In this document: positions 36,491-50,080 of the stretch, piece by piece | Position numbering within the stretch: position 1 is the stretch's first letter | Layout of the letters: each line of letters opens with the position of its first letter | From: Zeugodacus cucurbitae | Taxonomy: Eukaryota; Arthropoda; Insecta; Diptera; Tephritidae | Direction of reading: 5' to 3' | Length of the DNA stretch: 64,000 nt | Assembly: GCF_028554725.1 (NCBI RefSeq) | Contig: NC_071671.1 | Span: 57,182,501-57,246,500, forward strand | Made by a program: the position numbers and the translations under genes | Notes under the pieces: model-generated | The model's input: the letters and a program-made list of their open reading frames with translations, nothing else | What the model was told of the DNA's origin: nothing | The model's database searches: none

Positions 36491-37099
36491 TAGCCCTTTG
36501 GAACAAGTAACTTATTAGGATAGATTATATAGATAGAAAACTAATTAAGCTACGTAAAGAGAACCCTATCAGAGACAGACACACTTTATACTTCGGTATA
36601 TTATTTGGTTTTAAGCTCTATTGTTATCTAGTAAGTACGAGTATTTTATATGTAGCCACCTCAACACATTTGTGTGTATCTCAAAGCGCTACGGCGTTAT
36701 ACATTGAAAAGAATTTGCGATCTATAGTAGGAATATTTTTAAGCCACACAATGGACTTATGGTGCCTTTAGTTCTGCAAGTTGGATCCTTTGAGATTCCG
36801 CTTGTCGCGTGGGTCAGTCTCAACCTGACCTACTTAAGAGGTTTTTCACTCATTTGACTAAAAATGTATATCCTTTCTAAAAGCCCTATCACACTTAAAA
36901 TCCTATAATTATCACTATAATCTTAGGAAAAACAATGTCATTTCAGAAAGAAATATATTAATTTACAAAATCTAAAGACATCACAGAAACAAATAGTTCT
37001 CAGCTCAAAAAACGCAAATTGTTGATCTCTTGACTCAAATTGAAATCCGTTCTTTCCTTAGCTCAGAATTACATTTTCTCTGCGCCAATCGCAAATTAT
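36491..37099. other. Plain AT-rich block
   Basis: No gene or repeat recognised. Confidence 0.4.
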
Positions 37100-38480
37100 G
37101 TGATTGTAACTATGTATAACTGTAACTAACGGCTATTCATAACCGCCGAACAGTTCACTGACCGACCGACTTTCGGACCACAGCTGTTGCGCTGCTGCTG
37201 CTCACCGCTGACTTCTGTCTGTTTAATTAATTAAATTTTATGGTTTTCAGTCACTTTTGTGTTAAACTGCAGTTTTAAATTTTATTTATTACCTTTTTGA
37301 CGTGTGTTTGTGTGTGTGCATTTTGCACTCGAACTTCCTCTTTGTGGCTGCGCTCAGCGCGCTGCTTGCAACACTCAACATTCGCGCTCAAGCGGCAAAT
37401 GCACCGTTGTTGCACTCACTGGCACTTGGCAATTCTACCATTAAATTGTTGTTGTTCATATTTTTGTAATTTATTTGCGATTTTTTTTTTCTTTTTTCAT
37501 ATTTTCTTTTTGCTGCCAATTTTCTATGCAAATTTGCAACAGCAACAAAGAAATGTTTTTTTGTTTTTGTTGTTGTTTTACATTTCCCAGACGAACGGTA
37601 CGTGTCGAATTTCCAACGTTTTTATGTGAACGCGTCGTCGAGAAGACATTCACACCTCGCTCACTGGCTGGCTGGTTGGTCGGCGCGTTGACCGTGTGAC
37701 TGACTCATTCAACAAGTGACGCTGTCTGGGTTCTCTTACTTAGCAGTCGACTGCACATGCGCCACGCTCGGGGTATTTGCCGGCCGGCCGGCTTAGTTGC
37801 AATTTTAAATGAGGTTTATTGCTTCTCGGAAAGAATGCAAACGTAATTAAAATGCGCAAAATTCGAAAGGTTCTTCAGTCTTCATTCTTCTTCTGCTTCT
37901 TCTTCTTCGTATTCTACTGACATTGTATTATTGTTGTACAAACAACAATAAAAAGTGCCAACAAATCGGTTACTAAATTTGTAATTTGCACAAAGTGCAG
38001 TTAGGTAACAAATTTTTTTTTGTTGCAACACCACTCACTCTCTTCAATCTATGTTCATTCAACATTCTTATTTCAGGTGAAAGAACTGTTTGTGGCACAA
38101 CGCCGCAATTAATATGCACAAATGTTTGCATAAAATGCTGCAAAATGTGTCTTTAATGATTCTTTGATGACTCTCTTCTAAGCTGCTTGCATATTGGCAG
38201 CTAACACTATGGTGGGGAGAGGAGTTGCGGCATGCAAATCAGCAGAGAATACGCGCTTGATTGACTCATTCATCGCAATGCCGCGTTGTCAATGCTGCTG
38301 GCACTTGAATGAATGCAATTAGATAATTTTGATTGGCGTTTGAAAAACATATTGCCAAGTCATTAAAAAAGCTGCAATGTGAAAAGTTGCATGATGCAAT
38401 TCTCATTCACTGTTAGCTGTTTTTTAATTAACTTTAGGTGATTTATTTTTCACTTATGGCAAGTAATTTTGTATTTCTTT
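37100..38480. other. CAA/TTG-type island, most GC-rich part of the window near 37.6-37.8 kb
   Basis: CTGCTGCTGCTC near 37190, long T runs near 37480, GGCTGGCTGGTTGGTCGG near 37665 and CCGGCCGGCCGGC at about 37781-37793. A promoter or 5' exon is conceivable in 37590-37800, but I see no convincing start codon context, splice pair or protein motif. Confidence 0.4.
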
Positions 38481-38847
38481 TATCACTTTTGAGCCTACAA
38501 AAAGCGTTAGGTGTATAAGGAAATGATTTCTTGGCGCTTTTTAGATTAATAAGATTTAATTAATTTTTTTAATAACAGTATATTTCATTTTAGATTTGTT
38601 TCCTAAGAGTTATACAATTTTTTAATAAGGATTTTAAGTGATTTATTACTAATATACTTCGAAAGGGATGATTGAAATTAAATAAAATTTCAAATTTTAA
38701 TTTTTTTCATGTCCTTTTTGGGGTACTAGGGAAATTGGAATAGTAGAGAGTTAGACATATTTTGTGTAGTATTGTTTAAAATTATGTATTTCATATTTAC
38801 TAATCGATACAACTAATCTGGAATCGCTTACAACTGAAAGAAAGATT
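38481..38847. other. Plain AT-rich spacer
   Basis: Nothing recognised. Confidence 0.4.
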
Positions 38848-39391
38848 ATAGCATTTTCGCACAGCAGTTAATTGATCAATTAAACGGTCTTTGCTCGCTG
38901 TTTTGGATCGATTTACCATACAAAAAAATATAAATTTTTAATCTCCTACAAATCGAGTTGAATACTATACACTAATCGTTAATCGAGTAGCTGGCAGTGC
39001 GAAGTGCTAAAACTGGGTTTTCAATTATAATCTTAATGTATTATATTAACTTGGCTGTGTAAAAAGGCTATTAGAAAAACTGAAACATAATTTAGTGAAG
39101 TTCTCAGAGAGTGTTGCCTGGAATCGGCAATATTAACGCGCACATTATTTTGGCGTCAGATATATCACTTTACGGCGTACTTTAATGACTTTAATTGTTT
39201 TCTATTATACCAGCAATTCTGACATCATTGACGAGTTGATAATTGATCAATTAAAACTTTAATAGAGAAATTAGTTTTTTTTTAATTCTATTAAAAATTA
39301 TATTTTATTTTGTATGGTAAATCGATCTAAATCAGCGCTTAATCGAGCAAAGTCTGGTAATCGATCAATTAGATCCTGTGTGAAAGGACTA
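38848..39391. mobile_element. 544-bp noncoding element with ~100-bp terminal inverted repeats
   Basis: The left arm (38848 to about 38945) starts ATAGCATTTTCGCACAGC. The right arm (about 39292-39391) is its imperfect reverse complement, starting ATAGTCCTTTCACACAGG from the outside. The arms share ATTGATC, 'tttgctcg', GATCGATTTACCATACAA and a following A/T-rich stretch in the same order, which is far more than chance. The middle has no coding frame. This is a MITE-like non-autonomous DNA transposon; superfamily not assigned because no clean target duplication is visible. Confidence 0.75.
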
Positions 39392-40600
39392 TCATCTCTC
39401 TAATATATCTAATTCGAAAAGATTTTGGAAAACACAGTAAAAAGAGCTAATAATGAACAATGTACGATGCCACATTATTGATGTTGAATATAAATTACAA
39501 ATGTGCTTGCACCTCGATTAACTTTTAACAATGAATGGTTAATGCTATATACTGCATACTTCTCCATTAAAATTAATACTTAATAGATTACATCTATATT
39601 ATTTATATCTTGGTAAATTTGGAATTAATTTTCCCAGTGATATAGAGCTATATGGGCCTTATAAGCCGTATTTTGGAAAAAGATCCCTAAAAGTAGTATA
39701 GTAAATCGAATAGAACGAAATATTACAAATAATACTTACAAAACAGAGATTTGATTTCAATGAATATTATTTGAAATGTAATTCGAAGAACGTGAAAATT
39801 ATAAGAATATAGCGATGATAAGGTATAGGCTGCAATAACGTCAGAATACCAACCAAAGTTATTTCAAATCTCCAGTTCTCATATATTATATGATAATTTT
39901 ACCTAAATAACTCCTCAGATACTAGAATCCCATCACATTTTAAGCAAATCTTTCAAATTTACAAGAGATAACAATGATTTTACATTGCATGAATTCAAAA
40001 TTCTACTCGGAAATGATTGAAATTAAATGAGTTTCATGGTTTCTTCCAGATCATTGTATGTATACTCCATTGAAACTAAATGTGTTGTTGAGCATTTCTC
40101 GTCGATATGTATTTACTCTTCGCTGGGAACATTTTCAAAACTGAAGGCCTCTCTCTAGGAGTACACAACATCTATATGTATACTTATACTTATACCCTAT
40201 GCATGCATGCATGTTATATATATGTATATGTAAATCAATGTTGTGATGAAGGCCTACAGCAGGAGATCTAATTGATTTCATCGTTTCATAGTTTAAAATA
40301 AACAATCGTTTAACGCTTCTATTTCCAAACTACCTTTTCGAAGAAAACACTTGAGTTCTAAATATGGTATGAAACAATTGCCACACAAAATGTGATTGTT
40401 GAAAGGGGCTTTCAGTTGGTATTGGTAAATAGGTAACGAAATTTTCTTTTAGTAAATACCCGGCAGAGTACTCTACATGTCCCATTCATTATAAAGAGGT
40501 ACTATTGTAAATGCAAGATTACTATTTCAAACTCAAATCTGACTCAAGTCTAGACTAACAAATATTTATGTTAATGTGTGTATTATAGTAAAGTGATCTA
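39392..40600. other. Plain AT-rich block
   Basis: GCATGCATGCATG near 40201 and TATATATGTATATG near 40217; otherwise nothing recognised. Confidence 0.4.
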
Positions 40601-41900
40601 AGGTATGGTACTAAAAATTATCGAGTCTCAGCTACTAAAATCCTAAGCAATTCAAATGCAGTAAAGCATATATGCAAATCTATGCGCCTGAGACAAAATG
40701 CAAGCGTGAATGCATGCAATAAATAAAGTGAAGACTGCAATAAAATTTCAGTTACATTTTGTGATAATCTGACTATTAGCCTTGAGAGGCATTTACAAGC
40801 CATTAAAGAGTAGCGTGCATACAAAGCATTTTAAATGCGACTTTCCAAAAGAAAACTTTTCACTGCAACATCGAGAGGCAGGCAACAGGCGACAACTACG
40901 CACCCAAATACAAACTGACAATAATAGCAACAACAACACAAATGTGCAGATAAGTGTGCACTTGAATGTAATGATAGTTATTAAGTTAATTAAATAGTTG
41001 TTGATGGCAGCAGACAGGCTACATACATACACTGCTGTTGATTTCTTCGACTGATTTTAACGGTTGCTCGCCGCCACTCTAACTAATGCGACATGCATTT
41101 TTAAACAATTAAACGCGTAAAAATGCCAACAAAGTGGACATTTTATGCAAATTTAATTCAATTAGTTGAGCCATCAGCGTCACATGCAAGCATTTACGAG
41201 CACAACAATGGCAACAACAACACTAACAACAACATAACGCCTAGGAAATCATTACGTTCACGCCTGTGTCGCCTTTTTGGCAAAAGCGTTGAGACATGGT
41301 TAATGGCATGCAAAGTGGCGCCACCTAAGCAATGTGCAACACCAACAAACACATACTCAGGTATATCTGTATGTAAGCGCCTTGTGAAATAGTAGTGTTC
41401 ACCTGAACAAAGTGACGTCTCTTAATGGCAACTAAATAACCAGCAACTTGTTGCAAGGAGTAAAAACTATGCAACCACCTCCTTTTGCATGGCTTTGTCT
41501 TGCAGTAGTAGGTGGCAGGTGGCGATATGCAAATTGACATTCCTTGCGCTGTTGGCAACAACGCAAACATTTGTGGCAGCTTGCACTTGTCGGGGAGTGG
41601 CGCTTCCGCACCAAAAGTTGCATTTAATTTTTCAATTTATCTGCGAAAATGTTGTTACAACATTGAGTGTCTTTTGCAGCCATTTCTTCGTTTTTTTTTT
41701 TTGAGTCGATTGTGAGTTGGTGTATTATGCGCACTTTAATTTAAACATGTATTTTTCACCATTTTTGGAGCTTATTGTTGTTGACAACGAATTGCTTAAG
41801 TGACAAGTTCGTGAGGTCGCTGGTTTATTAAGTGTGGAAATTGTTTGGGAAAATGTGAGCTTATCCGGGTGAATCATTATTAATGCTGTAGAAATGCTAA
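40601..41900. other. CAA/TTG-type island
   Basis: AACAACAACACTAACAACAA near 41212-41232, with many GCAAC words. Frames of 60-89 codons have no domain. Confidence 0.4.
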
Positions 41901-42371
41901 TTAATTTCCGAAAATATTGAAGAAAAAACTTTTAGGGGAACGAGTTAATATATTTGTGGTTCCATATAGACAGATATTGTTATCATCAAAATCAAATGGA
42001 TATATGATACATGCCCTCACAGCAAGTGAAATAACAAAAGTTTAGTTTAATACTCATACTCCACTCTATATTAGTTGCTTCAAAATTTTAATTCCTCGAT
42101 AGAACTATAAAAGAAGTTGAGATCTTGAAGTTTCAAGCGAAATATGGGATATGAAATGATTGCTATGTCTTGTCTTGAAAGGTAACGTTTGAAGGAAAAC
42201 ATGTTTTAATTGACTCAATTCCATTTTTATATTCAATTTAGTTCTCATTTGGAGGGGAAACTCCGTTCCGAAAAAGTGATTGTGGTATGTTTTCCCAGGA
42301 GTCCTTCAATCTATTTAAAATGTCTTATTTATTCGGACGACGCGAATATCGGATGAGCTTATCATTCAAAA
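41901..42371. other. Plain AT-rich spacer
   Basis: Nothing recognised; it may hold the decayed 3' end of the Tc1-like element that follows. Confidence 0.35.
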
Positions 42372-42955
42372 ATTGTTATAAATACTTAATAGGATTTAAG
42401 TGAGAGGTGGTAGGCCATAGTAGGGGCTCTATCGTTTTTTCATCGAGACATTCTTTTTTAACCCGGCTTTTATGTTTGGACTCATTGTTCTGCTGGTATA
42501 TAGAGTTATCTTCTAAGTCCATTTTTTGTGCCGGCGGCTCTAAACTTGTACTCAGTAACACTACGTATTGGCCCTACGCTCCAAACAGGAGTTAAAGGAA
42601 ATTATATATATACATATCACTCCGTAGGACTCTCCCGTCATTTGCCTTCGATTAATACCAGATTTGATGGACCACTGTAGTTACAGCAAACCCGAACTAA
42701 AAAGTTCCCACCTCCGAACTTAATGGTACTTTGGATGTGCATACATTGGAACCCCTCATGACTCTTTGGTCAAACTTTTTGACTACCTTTCGTATATTTT
42801 AATTACAGCTTGTTCCCATTACTCCAAATTAGATTTTCCCAAAAATTTGACGCCATTTTATAACACTTTTTGGCAAATTCAAATAAAGAAATATTCAAAT
42901 AATAGTAAAAAATGTGGTGGGTTATCAATAATTTTCTCGGATACTGTATGTCTAT
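42372..42955 (-). pseudogene. Tc1-like transposase relic
   Basis: On the minus strand, in pieces: STIKFGGGNFLVRVCCNYSG and NLVLIEGK (about 42735-42650), matching the Tc1 motif 'VKHGGG-VMVWGCFS..G-G-LVFI-G'. Then EPPAQKMDLEDNSIYQQNNE with SKHKSRVKKE, and LLWPTTSHLNPIKYL (42561-42376), matching 'QQDNDPKH-S...WP-QSPDLNPIE-LW'. Both recognisable catalytic acids in this part are altered (QQNN for QQDN, SHLNPIK for SPDLNPIE). About 60 bp of unrelated AT sequence interrupts the frame. The outer sequence at 42955 read inward (ATACAGTATCCGAGAAAATT) resembles a Tc1 end. Dead element. Confidence 0.75.
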
Positions 42956-43069
42956 AGATTAGGTCGTTGTTATCGAAAACTTTTTTCACTTTTTAAAAAA
43001 TCCGCCATTTCGGACATTTGTTAAGTTATTTTATTTTCATACGCTTTGGATTGAGTACAGTCCACACGA

Positions 43070-43640
43070 ATGTCTATGCCTTGGAACCGGAGTGATATGG
43101 CGGATCAAGGTTTCAGCTACTGTTCCATGAAAAAAAATTTAACACTGAAAAGCTCCAAACACTGCTTAGGATCAGCAACCCGCGATTATTTTTGGCCGAC
43201 TATGAGCTCGTCTATTGTGGATACCAGGTCTCCGCTGGAAACTGCAGAGCGTATCAGCTTGCAAGAAGGGTACCCCAGCAACAACTGGAGTGCAACTAGA
43301 CGCACCCCAACGTGAGCTCTCATGACGCTGGACAACAACCAGCATCTGTGAAGCTGTGAGGTCTTTCTAGCTCGCCATCCATCCAGCTGCTTTCTCTTAG
43401 GAAGGTTCACCTCGCCGCAATCATAAGAAACTGGACATTGCCAATTTGACTAAACTGTTTGGAGAAAGGCGAAGAGCAAACACTTGCTCCTTCAATGTTA
43501 AGCATTGGCCAGACTAAGGCTAAAATACCTGGGTAGGCACACCTTCGGCGACATAAACTGAAATAAGAACTATGTATAGAGTCCAAGCGCTCTGCGGATT
43601 CGTAAGAGTCTTTTGACCCGTTTGGGTGCCACAAAAGGCA
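43070..43640 (-). repeat. Degenerate dispersed repeat, unidentified (relative at 6140-6410)
   Basis: Somewhat GC-richer than its surroundings. Its 43330-43540 part aligns in short words with 6140-6410 (GGACAACAACCAGCA, 'ctccttcaatgt..agcat' and more). Minus-strand frames of 74 and 75 codons have no motif I can name. Probably an old retroelement remnant. Confidence 0.35.
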
Positions 43641-44119
43641 GTTGAAGTGGTCTAAGTGAGATTCGCTGCAGTCGTGAAGAACTGACGTACAAAATTTATA
43701 AAAAATCGTATGGAAGGTTTCTTAGTCCCGATCATCCCATGAAAGCACTTTCGGATACCAGCATATTTTTTTTTCTCTGAAACAATTGTCGAACAGCTGT
43801 GAAATGTCTTTTGAGGTTAGGTTTAATTACAAAACATGTGGAACTAGCTCTAAGGGCATGAACTCAATGCAATGATTTGAATTTTTTAGACTGCTTGTCA
43901 TGAAATGATGTATGCAGGTTTGCAAATATTACTTGTTTCTTTAAAAATTTCCTTGAATTAAGAAACTCACAGATTCATCAAAAGACAAGCCAGTCAAAAA
44001 TCTACAAGGCTAAATAAATGAATGTCATTATTTTACATGATTTCGATAAGGATAAATCTATCTCTGTGCCGTCTTTGTTATAACTTATGTGAAAAAAATT
44101 AAAGTTTTTCTCGAAAAAA
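43641..44119. other. Plain AT-rich spacer
   Basis: Nothing recognised. Confidence 0.4.
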
Positions 44120-45530
44120 AATTGAAATCCCACACTCAAACTGTGGCAATTTGCAATATAAAAACACAATAACTGTCGCTACCGGCGTTTTGTAAGTCAC
44201 ATTGTCTTTGTTGTTTCTTTACACCAAAAAAATATATATTCACATACAAACATACGCGGTGCCACCAATTACATACAACAAGCAGCGCAGGCATGTTCAG
44301 CAATTTTTCATTTCCTTCTGAGCATGCGCAACACATTGTGTCTTGCACGACAAACGGCGACGTCTCGAAGATGCAACCGAAGTGATAAAATAGTTGTACA
44401 CCATTTGGTTGCATGCAACGGTCCGTTGATGGCAAGCAGGTCGCGTACTTATTGTTGTTGGTGAATGCGTTGCCAGTAGCCGCAAGCAGCCTTGATCGGC
44501 ATCCCACATATGAGGTACAACAACAACAACAGCGTAGCAACAACTGCCAAACAACATTGTTGCAGTAGCAAGCGAAAAGTATGCGATCGCTTGACAGCAG
44601 GTTGCACTTGCTGCCACATTAAAGCGAAGCAACAGTAACAACAAAAAATGAAAACAACAAAAACAAAAAAAAAACGCCCGCGGCTGTGTTGGCAGCAACA
44701 ACCCTGGCATATTTCCAACTGCAGCGCAATTTTTTTGGTTTCCACAGTTGTTGTTGTTATTTTTGTTGTAACGATTTTTAAACGCGCATTACTACCGGCG
44801 ATTTTAGTTGTTGTCGTTTGTCTTTCGCTTGCCACCATTAACATTAACGCCTTATCAGCGTGCATGGCATCGCGCGGCAAACCATAGTGCCATAACAACA
44901 AACACACCAACAGCAACAATGCAACCAAATACAACAAAAAAAAAAAATTAGGAAATTTTTCCAAAAACAATATTACGCGCGCCACTTTTTTTTGGCTATT
45001 AGAGCTGGCGCTTCGTGGCATAGCGTGCGAGTTGTTGGTGTTATTGTTGGTGTGGCCTGCTGCCTGCGTGACTGTGCTCGGTTACACGCGTTGCGCAAAA
45101 TGCCAACAACAACAAATAATGCAATTTAATTTTTTTCCGAAAACTTTAATATTTATTTAATATTTCGCTGACATATTGTTGTTGTTGCTGCTTTTTGCAC
45201 AAAAATCCTAATCTTTTGGCAGTCAACAATGCGTGACGCCATGCAACATGCAATGTTGCTGCTGGTTGGTGAATGTGTTGTTCGGTGTAAGCATGTGCAA
45301 TCGGAAAATGCATTTATTTTAGCTTTTTGGTGGTGGCTGTGGCATGGGTGTGTTGGCGCCGACAGGTGAAACTACGCAACGCCAAAATTGATCGCAATCT
45401 AAGCAAGAGTAAATGTGTTAGAAAGAAAACGCTTTTAGAAGAGGACGCAACAATAAATATACAACACTTTCCCGGATATGGAAAATATTGTATATTGTTG
45501 TTGTTGTAGTAGTTCATTCCATACGACTTT
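44120..45530. other. CAA/TTG-type island
   Basis: CAACAACAACAACAG near 44518-44532, TTGTTGTTG near 44748 and 45490, and A runs near 44936. Three overlapping minus frames of 135-190 codons are cysteine/leucine-rich translations of triplet repeats; no domain, not called. Confidence 0.45.
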
Positions 45531-46789
45531 TAGGTTGTGAGAAAAGACGCTCAGATCGCTTATCTAAGAAAAAGGTCTTTCAAGAGATCGGAAGCAATGA
45601 GGTGTTGGTTGGCGGTTTAGATCTCGAATCGACGCGAGCTCTTCTTCTCTGAAGTAACAGAAAACATTCCTAGCCTAAACCAGACCCTGTATAAAAATCT
45701 GTGCTCAAGAGTACATTCCGATTATGTACATCTAACCGTTGGGAGAACGGTCGAGTACTACATCTATAGCTAACAGTAACTTGACTTTCAATAAAGTACT
45801 TATTAGCAGAGATATCACAGAGCCACAGAACCGGTACCGGTATGTATTAGCCCGATGGCCGATATCAAACAACCATAGTAGACCTTGTTGATGGTTGGCA
45901 TAACTTCAAAATAAATATAATTAAAATTCATTAAAATAATTAAAATAATAATTAAAATTCATATTTAAGATACCATTTCGAACGGCGTTGAGTACTGAAT
46001 AAAAAGATATGCTGAGGTCTTAATCTCCTATCATGGTAGGTACGAAGGTCCTCAAATAAATACAACTATAGAGCTGGAAGTAGATTGTCAATTATATGTG
46101 AGTGATTCCCGACGTTCTACTGGGGCGAACTCTGCTTTCGATAACCTAAGGTGGGTGACAAGATATGTACCTTGAATAAAGTAATCTTTAAATAAGAAAG
46201 CTTTTAGATTTAATAGTTCTAACTACTTTGAACAGAACTTTGGAAGATTTTTGGCCCAAACGAACGGACGGTTTTGGAGCTAAAACCCGCAAAAGAGTTC
46301 TGCTCGTGCTAACGACATCAGCTGAAAGAAAGCGGACTCTGCTGAAGCAGTGGATTGATTGTGAAACTATTCTTAACAATAATTATGGATCGACAAAGAA
46401 TAGCCGAAGAAATTGAGGACAATCTCTGGCCGTATTATTCTATTTTTAGTTTATGCTTAAAGAACACAATGGCTAGGGAACCCTTTTCATAGATGTGATG
46501 GATGGGAGTAATGAGCTTCTGAAGATTGAGAACTACAAGCATGATACTACACTTTCGTTGGATTTCATTATCTGTGCAGTAGTGTTTAATATTCAGTAAA
46601 TCTTTAAAACCACCACACGTGACCCACTATGCAAAGCAAGTGATTTATTTTTTTTATGAAAAATTAATGCAAAGATAAATAGTTCTAGTGGCGCAGAGTC
46701 ATCCTCAAACGGAGCAATGTACAAATATCCACATACAAATAGTAAATATATATCTCACAAATGATAAATCGTTGCATGAAGACACAAGT
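45531..46789. other. Plain AT-rich block
   Basis: A small ATTAAAAT direct-repeat cluster near 45920-45962; otherwise nothing recognised. Confidence 0.4.
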
Positions 46790-48080
46790 GAACAGAGCTC
46801 ACGTCTCTGCAGCAGCATCGCCGCTAAGGCCGCAGAGCCGTCGAACTCATTACATTAAAAATGAGCTGGGCGATTGTAAAAGTATGAACTCCGAGCGTTA
46901 AAGCACTAAAAACTGGAGCGATGTGTGCAACAGCAAAGGGAGCAACCGCAAATAGATAGCGCTGTGTGTCTTCAGCATCGCATCGCTGCAACTCAACGCG
47001 GCTGCTTATGCAAATTGCAGTAAATTGAATTTGTCTGATTAAGTTTTTATGCTGGGTTGGTCAAAGGCACAGCGGACGACAGGGCGAAGGGAGGAATGAT
47101 GCAACAACAAAAAACTATAAAGTGATGGAAGGAAGAGCCGGAGAGTCCATCCATCCAACATTCACTTTACGGCACGGCTGGTTGGCTGGATGGATGAATG
47201 GTTGGTTGGTTGGTCGGTTGGGCGTTTGGCTGATTTGTTGAACTTTTGGTTGCTTGATTGGCTGCCGGCGTACTTGATGGGTTCATGCATTGACAAACGC
47301 GGACCGGCGACCAAATGCAACCATCAATATGCGTCTACATGCAAAGCACACAACGGCGGTAGCAGCAGCAATGCGAAAACTGTGGCGCGCAGCTGCGTTG
47401 CACACATTTCGTTACTGCCCCCCCGAGGGAGATAAGAGCACAAATATGACAGTTCATATCAGCAGGCCCACTTACTTACTGCCGATAAATGCACATATGC
47501 TATACAGCTATATACTCCACTTATACATACATATATGAAGCCAAATATATTCGAAGGCAAATGTGTGTTTGCACTTGGCATATTCTTGCCTTCCATCTTT
47601 TCGTTCTACTCTCTGCGGTCTATGCACTCGCCTCTTGCCTTTGGGTAATTGAATTTTATTTATAGGCGCGTTTAGTAATGATGGCTCTGCCGGTTGCCCG
47701 GTTGCTTGCAAATTAAATGTAAATAAAAAATCACCAGCACCTTATCTAAGCGTTGTGCAATCATCGGCGAGCGTTCCGAAGAATTGTCGGAAGTGTTGTG
47801 TGCAGCCGCCGGACCAATTTCAATGTTAATATTTGCCCTGTGTGTACTAGTTGTTGGCGCAGCGTTCGTTGAGCTGTGCAGTTGGGCAAATATTTTCTTC
47901 TGTGGAGTAATTGATAAAATTGCACGTTCGATCGCTGCACGTTGGCAGTGAGTTATTCGTTGTTGAGTGAATTATATGCCTACGAGATTGCTTATTTGAT
48001 GATTGAAGATCTGAACTTGAAGTGCCATTTGTATTGTTATTCACTGAAGAACTCACTTTTTCATAGATTTTTATTATTTT
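46790..48080. other. CAA/TTG-type island
   Basis: A degenerate GGTTGGTT/GGATGGAT tetranucleotide tract lies at about 47178-47225. No gene supported. Confidence 0.4.
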
Positions 48081-48989
48081 TCTTTTATTTTCGATGATCT
48101 ACTTCTGGTACAGCGGAGTCTTTCCTTTATCCCCAATATTTCGGTTTACCACCTAAAGCTACGTACATACTATACATATTTCAGTACTACGATACCCAAG
48201 TACAGGCATGAAAACCTGGTTGGAACTTTCGAAACTGCTCGATCTTCAACTCCCCATCAACATCAAGTTTCATTAAACATTCTCCAGGTATATTATATAC
48301 TTGAAAAATTCAACAGAAGTCTTAACAATTTATGGTTTAGCAAGGTTTTATAACCAAAAGCTTTCAAGTTCTTAAAAAACTCTGCTAAGACTGTAACTCA
48401 AGTTCGATATAGGTTTCAATGGTCAAGTATTGCCGTTATCTCATTAGTCACGCGCAGTATTTATTTCGAGATCTCGAAGAAGGTCATATAGTTCATAGTT
48501 CCATATGTTTCTATAGATGTTGGAATCTTTCCTCATATTACTACTGCTATTTGCTGTGGTAACTCCAATCTTAAAGCAGACTGCAGTCGTGTACTATCCC
48601 TGCAGTCGTCCACGAACAGATAATACCATCATGTCAGAAATTCTCCCGGAGATTTGTATTGCCTGCCGAGGGAGAACTATCCGAAACTATGTCCAACAGA
48701 GTGTTAAGATCATCTGAAACAAAGACCTAATAAAGTTATTTATATTTCTGATGTGTCAAGTGATGGAACTCTTCTTCGATCCTTTTTTTTTAATTTTTTG
48801 TATCATTGTCTTCAAAATATCGATATTTGTCTCAAGATTCTCTATATAAAATGGTATAGTCCAGTATAGCTCAACTCTAACCCCGAATTCCTGAGCTTGC
48901 AACTATTTAATTCAAAAAGACACCAACTTATCAATGACTAGTCCCACAAATTACAACAACAAAAAGGAATAAAGAAAGATTACAAAAAA
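48081..48989. other. Plain AT-rich block
   Basis: Nothing recognised. A 66-codon + frame (48517-48717) begins with a hydrophobic stretch but has no other support. Confidence 0.4.
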
Positions 48990-50080
48990 AAAATCGCTTG
49001 GCCCACAGCGGCAAATTAGCTTTACTATCAACTAAATGGTATGCGACCCACAATGCAAAAGCGTCTGCGGCATGCGAGACCAGAACGAATCCGACGTCAT
49101 CATCGACGCCGGTTCAGGGTCAAAGCAATGAAAAATTAACCGAACAAACCCGCATGTCTAGGCTGCGAATGCTATGTATGGTGAATGCGCATCGATGCGT
49201 GCCACCAACGCTGCACCCACGTAGTGGCAATAAGAAAACACGGTAGCCGCCAGCCATATGTACCGTGTAGCGGTGCAACACAGGCACACTGTGGCATGAA
49301 ATGTGTACGCAATGCGCAGGCTTGGACAATCAAACGTTTAACGGTTGGCAGCGCAGACAGGCGTTGCGGTGCGTTGCTGGAAAAATTGCCAACAATAAAT
49401 GTTGTTGTTGTAACCAAGTTCTTGTTGTTGTTGCTATTATTGTTGCTTGTCGCATTTGCTGCGTTTTGGGTTACAGACGAAAATTTGTACCAACTTGACG
49501 GCTACAACGGCTACTGCTGGCTGACACTTGCAACATCGGCTGCTGTCGCAAACCACCGCTGCGCCGTTTATGAGTTTTATTGTTGGCCAAACTGCCGGCA
49601 CATTGTTGCAGCGGTAACTAGCGGTTAGCTTAGCCGCTTGTAATAATGTCAATTCAATTAATCTTCAATGTGCGCGGCCGTTTTGCGCACTCAAATGCGC
49701 GCATTGTGTGTGTCAAAGGTGAATGAGTGGTTTGCGCATGCGCAGAAAATGCTTCTTGCATTGTAATGGATATGAGTGCTATTATATGCCATATGCATAT
49801 CTATCTATACATATTGCAGCATTTCTGTGCCACAGCTGCATTTTTAGCCATTTTTCCATTGCATTCTTTTTCGCTAAAATATCGTAGTTATTAAAATGAG
49901 TGATTGTGCTTTGCCTTGTTGTTACTTTTGCATAGTGTTTTGTTGCGAAAAATATGTCGAGGAAGCGATACATCGGTATTTTATCAAGCTTCTAAGTTCG
50001 ATTGTTGCACAAAATTAATTGTTGAATATTTTTTCTCATGAGAAAATGATTGGAAGATTGGCAATTTTAGTTAATGCATA
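48990..50080. other. CAA/TTG-type island
   Basis: TTGTTGTTG runs near 49402 and 49425-49447. A 147-codon + frame (49185-49628) is embedded in triplet repeats with no domain. Confidence 0.4.

Noticed and set aside
44136..45021. Overlapping minus frames of 135, 137 and 190 codons
   Set aside because: Three overlapping frames on the same strand cannot all be genes. Their Cys/Leu/Val-rich sequences come from translating CAA/TTG repeats in different frames.
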